DNA of 64,000 bases from Pyrrhosoma nymphula (lineage: Eukaryota; Arthropoda; Insecta; Odonata; Coenagrionidae): assembly GCA_963573305.1 (NCBI GenBank), contig OY754335.1:50179985-50243984 (forward strand). Reading direction: 5' to 3'. This document shows positions 45,880 through 57,047 of the stretch, one piece after another. The first letter of the stretch is position 1; each line of letters begins with the position of its first letter. Made by a program: the position numbers and the translations under genes. A model generated the notes under the pieces. The model saw only the letters and a list, made by a program, of their open reading frames with translations. It was not told where the DNA came from and ran no database searches.

Positions 45880-46924
45880 TGAAATAGTGTTGGCAACAAT
45901 TAAATTGATAAATTATCCACCTTAAATGCATTGGAATTTATTTCTAATTGTTTACTGTTCATTTTCATTTTAATGTAAAAATTGTTCATAAAATCCACAT
46001 TTGTATTCCAGAAACACGAAATAACGTATTCAAACTTAAAACTTCGAACGAATATTTTTGATTGGGAAAAATCACTTCAGCAGAAGAATATATTTAGACA
46101 TGAACAATGCATTTTTTTAACAAGTGAATATGTTAAGTTTCCAAAATGTATACACTCAGGTAAATAATGAAAGAAAAACCCCTTCCTAAGCAGTGAGCTT
46201 TAGCCCGAAATAGCTTGTCAAGTTGTGTGTCATTAGAAATACTTAATTACCTACTTTTCAGAAAATTAATAAAAGTGGAAATAACCGGCATCGATGGTTT
46301 GAACACGTGAGCATAACAAAACAGAATTAATGATACTCCGAGAAAAGTCAAAATAGCGTGATATCTGAACGAAATTTCCAAATATTCAATTACTGAAACA
46401 AAATGACACAATCAAAACTGTTACGAGCAAGGTTGAATGAAGCGCCAAGTGGGATGTCGGTGCATGGATATACCTGGTGATCTTGGAGTGACGCGAGAAT
46501 AATTGACGTGGCGGAACGAATTCCACGGTCATAAGTGAATTTGAGTTTTGTGCTGATTGTTCAAGAGTCTACATATTGTTATATGTGCCATGGTCCGGTG
46601 AAGACCATGGCCTCACCTGCATAATCGTTTCTTGAAATTTAGCCTAGTCTCTTTCGGGCCAAGTGGTTTTCATTTTCTCCTCATCCAGTCGTTGAGCCTT
46701 TGTAATTTTATTATGTTTACTTCATGCATAATTCGCCTATCAAGTGATTTTATTTAATGAGCAGCTGGTGCCCATTCACCAATTCAAATACATGCATAAC
46801 TATCACGGAGGAATACAACATATCAGTATGGTGATGCAAGTAATTCTATTTTCAGTAAGAGATGGCAGCAGAATAGGCTATTAGATTCACTTCTCTAATG
46901 ATAAATCCTGATAGTGATGGGTGA
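45880..46924. other. No gene recognised
   Basis: AT-rich sequence lying before the large LINE. A small perfect hairpin CCATGGTC...GACCATGG lies near 46590-46612. Nothing else is recognised. Confidence 0.45.
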
Positions 46925-49405
46925 CTAGAATGCAGTGGTGGGGGAAGGGAGGGATGGATTAGAAGTGGGAGGGTTTGGGCTAGGAAGAAGAAATTATCGC
47001 TGTGAAAAGGCAGTTGAATGTAGTAGAAGAAATACATTACCAGTGACAAACACTTGGTTTAAACATCACCCCAGGCGTAGGTACACTTGGAAACTTTCCG
47101 GGTCATACTGCAAAATACCAAATTGATTATATAATGGTAAGGCAGAGATTTAGGAACAGTGCAAAAAACTCGCGTAGCTATCCAGGGGCAGATGCGAACT
47201 CAGATCATAACTTGGTGATGATGAAGTATGAAGTTATATTCAAAAGGCTTTGTAAAGGTAGGAAGATAAAGAGGTGGAACCTTGAAGCATTGAAAGGGTT
47301 GGAAAGGAGGAAATACCAAGAGCTGGAAGAAAATAACATAGGTGAAGCAAAGCGGATGGGAACAATAGAGAGAAGATGGGAGGTTATAAAAACAGGCATC
47401 GCAGGAGCGGCAGAGAAAACAATAGGAACGGTGGAAAACAAGAGGGTTAAGAATCAGTGGGTTACGGAAGAAATAATAAAGAAAATGGAGAGCATGATAT
47501 AGAAAAACGTCAACAGCGACGTAGGCAAGAGGAAGTACGAGGAATTGAATAATAAACTCAGGCGAGTGACCAATCGGGTAAAAGAAAACTGTTGGAAGGG
47601 AAAATGCAAGGAAATGGAAAAAATGCAGGAGGAGGGGGAAGTGGGCGCTTTGTTTACCAAGGTGAATACGTTATCGGGTGGTAAGAGAGGGCAAACGATA
47701 CCAAAGGATAAGGACAAAACAAGGAAGATATTAATCGAACAGGAAGATATTCTGGAAAGATGGAGAGAATACGTAGAGGAGCTATATGACAGCGAGAATA
47801 GACCCTTTATCCTAGATCTAGAGGATGAAGGAACAATAGATAAGGATAACCTCGGACCAGAGTTACTTGACAGCGAAATAGAGAGGGCATTAAAAGAGAT
47901 GAAGGGTAGAAAAGCCGTGGGAACCGATAATCTACCTTCGGAGCTATTGAAGAATCTAGGTAGTAAGGGGAGAAAATCATTTTTCGAACTTATTCGCAGG
48001 ATCTACGAGGAAGGAGTATGGGCAGAGTATTTCGTGAAAACAGTATTAATACCTATCCCAAAGAAGAAGAAGGCGTCCGAATGCGAGGAGTATAGAACAA
48101 TCAGTTTAATTTCGCAGTTTAAAAGTCGGCAGAATACTAAATAGAAGGTTGGAGAGCAGAGCAAACTGCTATTTAGGGGATGACCAATTTGGGTTCAGAA
48201 AGAGGAGGGCCACCAGAGACGCGATTGCGGTTATGAGGGCACATATAGATAGAAACATAGAGCATAATCAGGATGTTTTCGCTTGCTTCGTAGATTTCGA
48301 AAAGGCGTTTACAGAGTAAACTGGGATAAACTAATGCAGATACTGGGGAAAATAGGAATAGATTGGCGTGATAGGAGACTCATCCGAAACTTATTTATGG
48401 GGAAGAGGGCTCAGGTAAGGGTAGCTGACGGTGAATCAGGGTGGGCAGTTATAGGTCGCGGGGTGTGGCAAGGGTGCCCGTTGTCGCCTTTGCTTTTTAA
48501 CATCTATGCTAAGGAAATGGTAAGAGAGGCATGGGATGAGCTAGATGTGGGAATGAAAGTAGGAGGCCAGCGGATAAAGTCGGTTAGATTCGCAGACGAC
48601 CAGGCGTTGGTCAGTCGGTCATCGAAAGGATTGCAAACTTTAGTAGATGCTCTGGAAATGCAGTGCGAGAAATACGGGATGAAGATTAATAATAAGAAAA
48701 CAAAAGTAATGAGATTCTCTAGGACAAAGAAAGCGAGGCTGGTGATAAGAGTAGGAAGTCACAAACTGGAGCAATGAGAACAATTTAATTACTTGGGTAG
48801 TACGCCAGAAGAAACATGGCATTGTAGCAAAGACATTAGGAGGAGAATAGCGCTAGCGAAGGATGCATTCCATAATAGATGGGAGCTGATGACTGGGACC
48901 ATAAGTAAGGATGCAAAAAAGAGGCTGGTGAAGAGCTTGATATGGAGTGTGGCGTTGTATGGGGCAGAAACGTGGACCTTGAGAAAGGAAGACGAAAATA
49001 GGCTGAAGGCTTTCGAGATGTGGGTGTGGAGGAGGATGGAGAAGGTGCGTTGGACGGAAAGGAAGACAAATGAGGATGTGCTTGACGTGGTGGGCGAGGA
49101 GAGGAAACTTATAGATGAGATTAGGGGAAGACAGGGTAGGTGGTTGGAAGGGGTAATGAGGGGCGATGGTTTGCTGAAGGCCGTGATAGAGGGACGGATG
49201 TTGGGTAAGCGGGGAAGGGGAAGGAAGAGAATAGGTTTTATGGACGGAATGAAGAAAAGTAGGACTTATGCTGAGATGAAGAAAGAAATACTAGATGTAG
49301 AAAGGGCACGGCACGTGTAAGAATTCGTTGGATATTCTCTGGCTTTCATCACAACCTATCTCTAACCGGTAGATTACTGTAATGAATGAATGAATGATAA
49401 ATCCT
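46925..49405 (+). mobile_element. 5'-truncated non-LTR retrotransposon (LINE)
   Basis: About 2.5 kb of a LINE encoding an apurinic-type endonuclease and reverse transcriptase. It starts inside the endonuclease (GLGRRN...VTNTWFKHHPRRRYTWK), reads through the QIDYIMVRQRFRNS and GADANSDHNLV blocks that end that domain, then the whole reverse transcriptase and a C-terminal WT-KEDE-RLKAFEMWVWRRM region. It ends in a short 3' UTR with a (TGAA)n tail near 49383-49396. The missing 5' end is typical of incomplete target-primed reverse transcription. The clade (L2, RTE or relative) was not resolved by eye. Confidence 0.93.
46935..49320 (+). pseudogene. LINE endonuclease/reverse transcriptase, frameshifted
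   Basis: The reading frame is broken at least five times. A frameshift lies between 47110 and 47134, at the end of the endonuclease. An in-frame TAG follows at 47500-47502. There are frameshifts at about 48113-48119 and 48309-48313, and an in-frame TGA at 48775-48777. The final stop is TAA at 49318-49320. Recognisable blocks include KEMKGRKAVGTDNLPSELLK, DQFGFRKRRATRDAI, VDFEKAF, VWQGCPLSPLLFNIYAKEM and the catalytic FADDQALVS (FADD at 48589-48600), with intact aspartates. It cannot make a full protein, but the even decay suggests a fairly young insertion. Confidence 0.93.
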
Positions 49406-51479
49406 TCTTGAACTCTATGCATCTCCTTCTGTCCTTGGAACCGCAAAAAAGTTTTTATTACTCCAATTTTTCTTCTGCACGAACCCAACATTCTATCCTC
49501 TATTACCCTCTTCAACAAGTGTCCTCTTGGCATGCCCTCTATCCAATTATCTTGCCACCAAAGTTCTCATATCAGCCTTCTCTCCTGAACGAGAGATTTG
49601 TGATCCCTCATTATATCCATATCCATGCAACTCCATGTGTCCTCTGAGACACATTATAAGAAGTCGTAAACCAGCGCTTGTATATAAATATTTGACCCAC
49701 GAAGGGCTAATCATACGGAAGTGTAGAGATAGTATAACTTTTAGCGAAGATATGGCCTCTGAAATGGTACCGCATCATGGACGCATTGCTCGACGTCCCC
49801 TTATCATGCATGGAATTGGTATTGATCTACCAAATAAGAAAATTACCTTCATCAATATAAGCGTACGTTCTTATTTTTAAACGTTTTGAAATGAATAACC
49901 AACCACTGAAACTCCTTTGGAAGTATTTTTGTGAACCAAATGAAGTAAACAATCAAGCAACAACATACGAGATCTCAAGCTTAGACTATCTCCATGATTG
50001 AATTGTCGATCACTGGCCCTGAGATTCATTGTAGAAGAAACCGTGGGGGTGAGGTGTCTTAGTTAAGTAACTTAGCTGCTAAAACCTTTCCATTTCACGT
50101 GTGGGAGCACAGATCGGAACACATCACCAATCACGAACTAAAATGGAAGCATTCCATTTGCTATAGTGCGTTGCTCACTTCGCAGCACAACAGCGCACTT
50201 GCCTTTCATTCGTTTGAGACCCTATGCACTAAGTAGTGTCCTACAAAACAGATCAGGAGCTGAGTTGAGGTGCTCTGAACAACAAAATACAATTGATAAT
50301 CGCATCCGTAATTGCCTTTTTCGTGCTGATTTTCTGTAAAGGAGTTAAATAATGCAATAATTATAAAACTTTGTTGTAATAAGCTTGTGGTTTTTAAGCA
50401 CACATATTTTGAACAAATTAGATAACTATAGTCAAAATATTTGTTCTAGACTGTTGTGTAGGTACCTACTGGAAGATTACTAACGTTTTGCCTGCGCACA
50501 TCAGTCCATTCAACGTCGTTCGTGAGCGCTGAAGTGTTCCGATCTGCGATAACTTCAACGCCTAGAATAGAAAGCCTCAGATGGATGGAAAAGTGTGCGA
50601 AGACGAAACATTTCGTTAACTGGCTGCTAGGTAGCATTCTGTTGGCACACAAGTTTTGCGAACCAATTTTCTAAAATCGAAAACGAATTTGTTCAAACTA
50701 AATCAGCAAAAAGATGGGCTTTATACCACACGAACAAAATTATACAGTATCCACGTTTGATACCAATATTGGAAATTGAAAAAAATAACAATTGCGTGAA
50801 CGATTATCAAAATTATTATATTTTTAAGCGCGCTCCATCGCTCATTAACTCCGATCTTATTCTGTTTTAAAGTGAACTGCCTATTGCGCGGGGTCTTAAA
50901 CGAATGAACAGTGACTACACTGTTGGAGTGTGAAGGAAGCAGCCAAGAGCGAGTAGAAAACACTGATTATGATTGCTTAGAGCGTGATGTGCCCCTATTA
51001 ACGTTTTCTCCAATTAACTATCCATTTATCCAGTATTATATGCATCCACTACCCAGTATTTCTTGGAAAAACTATGAAGGAATACAACCTGAAGATTTTA
51101 TCACGGAGCAACTCATAATTTTATTTTATCCATATTTAACGCCTAAGAAAATTTACTAGCTGACAAAAATCGTGGATATAAATATCGAATTTATTTTATT
51201 GTAAAGTCCACATAAACACTGCTCTCAATCTGTTATGAAGTACGCTGCCCAGTGCGCAGGGTCTATAGTAAACAAAAAGCAACTACGCTGCTGTGTTGTG
51301 AAATTAACAGCGCACTAGAGCGAATGGAAGGCGCCCATTGTAAGCAGAATAGCTTAAACAAAGAAGGAATTCTACTAGGAAAGCCAGAAACTACTTAAGG
51401 TAAAGAAGAACTCCGTAGAACATGTATTCGTGTCATCTAATTCTATGACAGTGAAGCGTGGTCAACATCAGTTACAGAA
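49406..51479. other. No gene recognised
   Basis: The plus-strand open frame 49527-49880 (117 codons) is among the longer unassigned frames but matches no family I know. Other frames are short. A direct continuation of the LINE is not seen. Confidence 0.4.
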
Positions 51480-51725
51480 TAATAAAAAACTGAAAAATAT
51501 AGAAATTTGGTGTTATCGAAATATGATGAAGAAAATGGAGAGAACTTCCAATGATTAATTCCTCCGAAAAGTAAGAGAAAGAAGAAGTTTAGTGAAAAAT
51601 CAGTCACATAGAAGACGCAAACTTGATATATTCTGTGAGACAATAACCTCTTGAAAATAGTTTTGAAAGAAGAAATACTTAAATGGGAAGAATTAGGGAA
51701 GACCGATGATATAATTATAGTCACT
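51480..51725 (+). pseudogene. LINE C-terminal remnant (tail family 2)
   Basis: The frame reads NIEIWCYRNMMKKMERT then LRKVREGRSLVKNQSHRR, a decayed version of the AFEMW-YRRM-K-W and EKRSL---RR-KL region found after the reverse transcriptase in LINEs. The next such block occurs at 52080-52270, so the two may be parts of one copy split by about 350 bases of AT-rich insertion. Confidence 0.55.
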
Positions 51726-51805
51726 ACATGGGTCTATGGGATATTCTCAAATAATTCCCGTACTGCTCCAAAAATCACCTTGTATTCCAGCCCTGAGAAT
51801 TGGAA

Positions 51806-51845
51806 CACTATATATATATATATATATACTTATACATATATATGT
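51806..51845. repeat. Short AT/TG microsatellite
   Basis: An imperfect TA-dinucleotide run followed by ATGTGTGTGTTT. It lies in the segment separating the two LINE tail pieces. Confidence 0.7.
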
Positions 51846-52079
51846 GTGTGTTTTGGACGATTCAACTACTAAGGTACCATTAGTTCATCTAACCTATGAA
51901 ACCTAACCTATGGTGAAAACGTAATCCATATGTGTCGTGTGTTTCCTTGCTTCTAAGCCAGCATTTTGTAGACTCTTCTGAGAGAATGCCACTTTTTATT
52001 GAGCTATTTAGCACATCATATCTCTCTAGCTCTTCTAAAACTGGTGATCCTACTTTATAGGTAGTGAAATCCTTTCACT

Positions 52080-52275
52080 TATTCCAGTTTATGCTGACCA
52101 ATATATGAATGGAAAGAATAACTGAGGAAGACCATGGATGTAAAACATGAAAATTATGAAGAGGAACATTAATGTAAAAACTCATGTGGCATAAAACGAA
52201 TAGCTGAGAGATGAGTTGAGTGAAGAGCTGCAGCAAACCAATGTTCAGATTGATGACTGTTTATGAAGAGGGGAC
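52080..52275 (+). pseudogene. LINE 3' tail remnant (tail family 2)
   Basis: Ends with AGCAAACCAATGTTCAGAT, near-identical to the end of the 26400-26605 remnant and similar to the end of 54275-54900. Upstream, a decayed GRPRMEYIKQIMK-like segment can be followed near 52105-52150 with several stops. Confidence 0.5.
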
Positions 52276-52639
52276 GGGGACTGCTTTGATTTCTTCCATC
52301 ATTGGTCGTTCAATACTGTGATTGAGTGACTGTAGCGCTCCATCTTTCGCGATCGAATTCTAGCTCCCTTATTGCCTGGTAACCCTGCTAATACACTCTT
52401 CTCTTTATTTAGTCTACATATTTATCTCTTAGCCTTCCTCTAGGGTCTTTTCTCTTTATTTCTCCCTCAATTATATTCCTCACAAACTCATTGAATCTCA
52501 GAGTGTGCCCAATCAATCTCGTTCTTTTTTCTGTATAGTGTTCCACATGGTCCCAGGTTTCAAAGCTCCAAATCATACAAAAAGAGAAGTATCAGGCGTG
52601 ATATGGTGGATGTTCAGCATAATGAATCACATAAATGGC

Positions 52640-52720
52640 AATTTTCCACTAGAAAAGATTTATTACGACCATGGTTTCGATGCACTGCATCATCATCAGG
52701 CACATTCACAAAAACAGATT
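52640..52720. repeat. Single-arm copy of the palindrome sequence
   Basis: A segment with CCACTAGAAAAG, then CGACCATGGTTTCGATGCA and CTGCATCATCATCAGG matches one arm of the 16832-16993 palindrome (CCACAGATAAAG, CGACCCGGGTTTCGATGCA, CTGCATCATCATCAGG). No opposing arm follows, so this shows the unit outside its palindromic form. Confidence 0.8.
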
Positions 52721-52751
52721 GGGTATATATAGTCTGCAAAAGTTTGTATCG

Positions 52752-52980
52752 CCGGCCCCGGTGGCGGCGGGGTAAAGTCCTCGCCTGCTAATAAGAGGGT
52801 CGCGGGTTCGAGTCCCGCCTGGGTCGGTTTTTCGCATACCCAGGGTATGGGTTTTAATGTCAAGTTCTGGCGGTTCGACCCCTGAGAAACCTGATGACAA
52901 GCCATTGGCTTATCAGGATCGCAGGGGCACACGGACCACCAAAATCGTCCGAGAGAGCAAAAAAATATTCAATACTATTT
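52752..52980 (+). mobile_element. tRNA-derived SINE, second type
   Basis: The A-box-like TGGCGGCGGGG (52762-52772) and B box GGTTCGAGTCC (52805-52815) are in tRNA order. The body contains GGCGGTTCGACCCCTGAG. The head resembles that of the SINE at 3679, but the body differs and there is no ATT tail. The sequence that follows resembles the sequence after the first SINE. There is no acceptor-stem pairing, so it is not a tRNA gene. Confidence 0.75.
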
Positions 52981-53420
52981 GTACACTGAGCTTTATGGCA
53001 CTAAATATATATTTCGTAATAGTTCGATTAGATATGTACTTCTATTTCCTTCTAAACGCGAAAAAATACAATTCATGTCATTAAAATGGTTTCTAACAAA
53101 TATCAGGGTTTCACGCCGAGTCAAAGATTCGAAAAACATTTAATTATATAATTGGTCGAAATTTTGAATAAACCACCGAAAACAAGTATGATTAAATTAA
53201 GGAAACAATCAAAATTTAATATTTTTATCATTTCCTTTGCTACATGTATGGCGAGTTTCAACGCATGAACAGATAATTACATAAAATGTGGTCCTCGAAT
53301 TTTTTTTTGCTTGCTTGAAAAATTATTAAAATATGTACTCGATGACCCACGATTACCACTCCAGCCACCTTGACACGCCGCTGCATTTAATAAACGATAA
53401 ACGAACTCGTGAACAAAAGG
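52981..53420. repeat. Diverged dispersed repeat, copy 2
   Basis: Collinear with 3864-4420. Shared anchors are TTCGATTA followed by ATGTAC just after the SINE, TCACGCCGAGTCAAA near 53110, and TACTCGATGA followed by CTCCAGCCACC near 53335-53370. No coding potential is visible. Confidence 0.55.
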
Positions 53421-53439
53421 ACCGTCCGTTCTTCAAGGA

Positions 53440-53960
53440 AGAGACTTTCAGAGTGGGTTGGGAAACGAAGGGGATGGCTTTGGGAAAGGCGTGGTGGAGG
53501 GGGTAAGAGGAGGGAAAGGAGTGGGGGGAGGGACAAGCAGGGTGGTGGGAGGGAGTGGGGGGGGGGGGGAGAGGAAAATACGCAAGCCGCCTTTGCGAGA
53601 TCAGCACGCGCTCAGGCAGCGCCTCACGCGGCCCATCGAGGAAACATGAGGGGAGGGGGGGGAGAGAAGATGGAGTGGTGGAGGCACGCCGGGAAAAAGA
53701 AAGATTTGCAAAAGAAGGTCCGGTGGAATGGGTCGAAGTGGAGGAGGCGACGGTTAGTGGGGCTTTCCTCCTTTCCCGCCGGCCGGTAATCCTCCCTCCA
53801 TCTCCCGCGATGCCGCGTTTAGATGCCGGCGTCGATATTGGTCTCGCCGCGTAGTGCAGCACACAGCGGCCCTCTCGATGGGCCCCGATGGAAATCTTTC
53901 ACCGACAGAGCGAGTGGACTGACTGAGTGACTGACCATCTCCGAGAGGGAAGGCATGCGA
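53440..53960. other. GC-rich block with G-runs
   Basis: A G-rich purine plus strand at about 53455-53680, including a run of nine or more G near 53560, then CpG-rich sequence to 53960. Overlapping open frames on both strands (53353-53862 minus, 53409-53789 plus) are arginine/glycine- or serine/proline-rich and have no recognised domain. It may be a promoter-like region or an unrecognised exon. Confidence 0.4.
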
Positions 53961-54054
53961 CAAAAAGAAGGAATCCTTCGGCTGAATCCGCTCATCTTTC
54001 CACTCAGTCGGGACCGAGATGGAAAAAAAAGTTAAGCAAAATAGTGATGATGGA

Positions 54055-54130
54055 TGGGATCGGCTAGGTGGCTAATCCACGAGCTTCCCACTTCCAGCGC
54101 TTGGATTCGATTCTCTGAGGAGGTTTTTTT
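54055..54130 (+). mobile_element. Possible tRNA-like SINE head
   Basis: GGCTAGGTGGC followed about 35 bases later by GGATTCGATTCTC resembles an A box and B box pair and then runs into a T stretch. The match is weaker than the SINEs at 3679 and 52752. Confidence 0.35.
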
Positions 54131-54146
54131 TAAATCTAGTCATACT

Positions 54147-54247
54147 CCATGATAGAAACAACTTGGTTTTAATCCACTCAATTTATTTCAAACGACCCGG
54201 GTTTCAGCAACTTACTGTGGATTCAAACGAAGTTATTTCTATCATGG
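54147..54247. repeat. Inverted repeat with CGACCCGGGTTTC loop
   Basis: Arms of 31 bases (54147-54177 and 54217-54247) begin CCATGATAGAAA and end GATT(A/C)CAC-like, with about four mismatches. The loop contains ACGACCCGGGTTTCAGCAAC, similar to the core of the palindrome at 16832-16993. Confidence 0.75.
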
Positions 54248-54274
54248 ATGTCACCAACTTCCACAAAGTTAAGC

Positions 54275-54900
54275 CTGAAACGATTACTTATGTTAGTCAT
54301 ATTCCGTCCGTGGCGCAAATTGAGGAATTTTGCTACTACGGGAGTAGGATCGCCTAGGACGTGTAAAAGACACTGTGAGTAGAATAGCTCAAGCAAATAA
54401 TGCGTTCTACAAGAAGAAGGAGCAAGAAATAGCCAGCTACACAACCTTAGAATTAGGGAAGTACTTTATTTAAACACATAATTGGAGAGTGTTCTAATGT
54501 GGCAGTGAACCTGGGACGGTAAAAGCTGCAGAGTAGAGAAGATTGAAAGTATTGGAAATGTGGTGCCACAGAAGAGATATGAGAATTAAGAGAACAGAGA
54601 TAATAGACAATGAAGACTTCCTGCGAAGAATTGGAAAGAAAATCAGTAATAAACTCTTAGAAAAAAAATAGACAAACTGATTGAACACATTATTCAACAC
54701 AATTGACTACTGAATACAGTAATGAAAGGAAAAATTAATGAGAATAATAAAAAGGAAGACCAAGAATGGAATACATCAAACCGATTATGAAAAAAATTAT
54801 CGTGAAAGTTTGGTAGGAATAAACGAACAAATGAAAGGAGAGAGAAGTATGCAGAGCATGAGTAAACCAATTCTCGGATAAATGACCGTTTATGATCGAT
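54275..54900 (+). pseudogene. LINE C-terminal remnant (tail family 2)
   Basis: This follows the C-terminal half of an endonuclease/reverse-transcriptase LINE across all frames: QIEEFCYYGSRIA (equivalent to the F-YLGS block), a run corresponding to S-IA-AK-AF, EDWKYWKCGATEEI in place of EMWCYRRM, and KGRPRMEYIKPIMK near 54755-54790. It ends with AGTAAACCAATTCTCGGAT. Many stops and frameshifts mark it as old. Confidence 0.75.
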
Positions 54901-55924
54901 CTCCTTCTGCCCTTTTCAGTGCTGGTGCGATTCTAGAGTGGTTAGGATGTCATAAATTGAGGAGTAAATCAACAGAAAAGGCGTATCAAGCAAAAGGAAC
55001 TGTTCAGAAAGATAATGTAAATTTATATTTGTGTAAATGGAGCGTTTATATGGCATGTGAGTAGCTGATAGTATTTTTGACAAAAATATTAAATATTTCT
55101 GCAAGGCATTTTTTTAATGTGAATAATTAGAAAGGAGGAAAAGGAATTCTAAGACTCTGTCAAGCTTGTAGACATTGAGGTTTCTCATATTTCCGACTTG
55201 TTTGTCATAAAAAGGGACTTTCCATTGTTAAAGTAAAAAAGGTAACAGTTTCTTGAATAAGGAGGTACAGCCATTTCCTTTCCAACTGGCGAATATTTAA
55301 ATTTCCTTCTGTGAAATCACTACCTCTGAATGATTGAAGACCAAGAAATCAGAGCCTACCTCGTTCAGAGCATCAGGTATCTACATTATCTGAGACAAAG
55401 TGTAACACTTGCTCTTTTAGGAGGCGGACGTGATAAAAGGAGCTATTTATGTGGAAATAATTACCAATAAAACCAGCAATTTTTTTCCATTCAGAGAGAA
55501 GGGAAGATAATTGAAGAAATTACTTCCCCGCAAGTTTCAAACAATTAACTAAATCTGATATAATTGTTTCTGTTAAATATTCACATTTCATATTCGTATA
55601 CATATATTTAGTAAAAGCGTTTTTCTTTAGTGACATCTCACGCATGCATGTTGCACAGTTTTCAAGTTATTAGCGTTCAAAGTTATGCTACAGATGATTA
55701 GGCTGCAAAAACCGTGACTGTCATCCGAAGCCCCATTAAAATACTAAACTATGATTTATATGCCAACCACGTAGCGTAAAAATAAATAATCTATTACGTT
55801 AAGTTCATTTCATTGCAATAAATTCATTGGTTGATTAGATAATAAGTCTCATACCAGGGTATCTCGACTTTTTGCATGGAAAAAAGTTATTGAAGCTTCC
55901 TTAGATATTTATTTATTCATTTAT
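54901..55924. other. No gene recognised
   Basis: AT-rich, no supportable gene and no recognised transposon end. Confidence 0.5.
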
Positions 55925-57047
55925 TTACAGGTTAAGTTGTGAAAGGCATCTGTGGGGTGGCAATGAAAAGAAAAATAACAAAATATTAAAGTGATGCAAA
56001 TGACATTTCACATAAAATTAAACTTGAAAGATTCTTTGCCTACAGGTGTATTAAGTATCTACTCCTAAAAGAATTTAGGAACTAAAATATTTTCTACTCC
56101 AAATATATTTTAGAAAGAACTCATAAAGTTCCCCAGGTAGCCGGTCCCAATCCTTTACATCCCTATTAAGAAATTATTACTTGGCAGCATTGGTTTTTTG
56201 AGTTCTTAATTATATTTTTAACACGTTCAACCCGACGGACGCGAATGTGCGTCCGATGTGCGTTGCCAAGATACAGAAGGACGTGCATTCGCGTCTGTTA
56301 CTTACTGACCGATTACTGATTACTCACCTTTACGACTTTGCCAAGAATGCTAAGGACGCGAATTCGCGTCTATAATAAATAAGCAAGTATTGTTATTCAA
56401 AATTTTTTAAAACTAATTTTAAATAATATATAAGTGACTGGCAAAATTAATATGGCAGAAAGCGCTTTCCGTTTTTCGTGATTCGCGACACTAGACATAT
56501 TCCGGGTTGAATGTGGATGATCAAATCTGACAATATAATTTGCATGCGCCATTCCTTCTTTTAATTTATTCCACCCTTTTGTCTCCTGAGGCAATCCTAT
56601 ATACTGCATTGAATATGTTTACTCACCTTCACGTATCAAGTATGTCGTATCTAAATACTTTTTGCATTTCCTTAACGCTATTATTTTTCGTGTGCCGACC
56701 CAACACATATCTGGTGGCCATTCATTGTACTATTCCTATTTTCATTATGTATCCAATCTCATGAGGATCCCATACCGTGGTGGCGTATTCAACAATAGAC
56801 CTTATAACTGTTGCATAAAATATTTCTGTTGTTGCCCCGTTGCTTTCTTTAAGATTACACATGACCCAGTGGAGTGTTGTAAAGGCCTTTCCGACAACGT
56901 AGAGTTAATGTCCAACTCCCACCCTAAGTATTTCATTAAATATACCCCTAAGTATTTACAATTACCACTCGGTTGAATCCATTCTCCCATGATATGATAC
57001 TTCCTTGTCGCACTCATCCTAGAAGGTGATATATTTGCCTTTTGCAA
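55925..57047 (-). pseudogene. Jockey/CR1-like LINE C-terminal end, antisense
   Basis: On the minus strand from 57047 the frame reads QPSGNCKYLGVYL, then across frames RSIVEYATTVWDPHEIGYI and MATRYVLGRHTKNNSVKEMQK, the usual order after a LINE reverse transcriptase. Beyond a foreign-looking stretch at about 56218-56395, the final NRDVKDWDRLPGELYEFFLKYI block appears near 56170-56100. It matches the closing FFPRTIRDFN type of block of other LINEs here. Stops and frameshifts make it a pseudogene. Confidence 0.75.
56218..56395. mobile_element. Possible insertion inside the LINE remnant
   Basis: This CpG-containing segment begins at a TTAA followed by CACGTTCAACCCG and holds GGACGCGAATGTGCGTCCG and the 16-base palindrome GACGCGAATTCGCGTC. 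It breaks the LINE homology on both sides. A TTAA start with CACGTT is reminiscent of piggyBac ends, but I did not find the matching right end with a second TTAA. Confidence 0.35.

Noticed and set aside
49527..49880. Possible small gene of 117 codons
   Set aside because: No family resemblance, no splice or polyadenylation evidence, and within the chance length range for the window.
52752..52830. Possible tRNA gene
   Set aside because: A and B boxes are present, but acceptor and anticodon stems do not pair; the sequence continues into a SINE body.
53353..53862. 169-codon minus-strand open frame
   Set aside because: Ser/Pro-rich translation of a G-rich tract with overlapping frames on the other strand; no domain.
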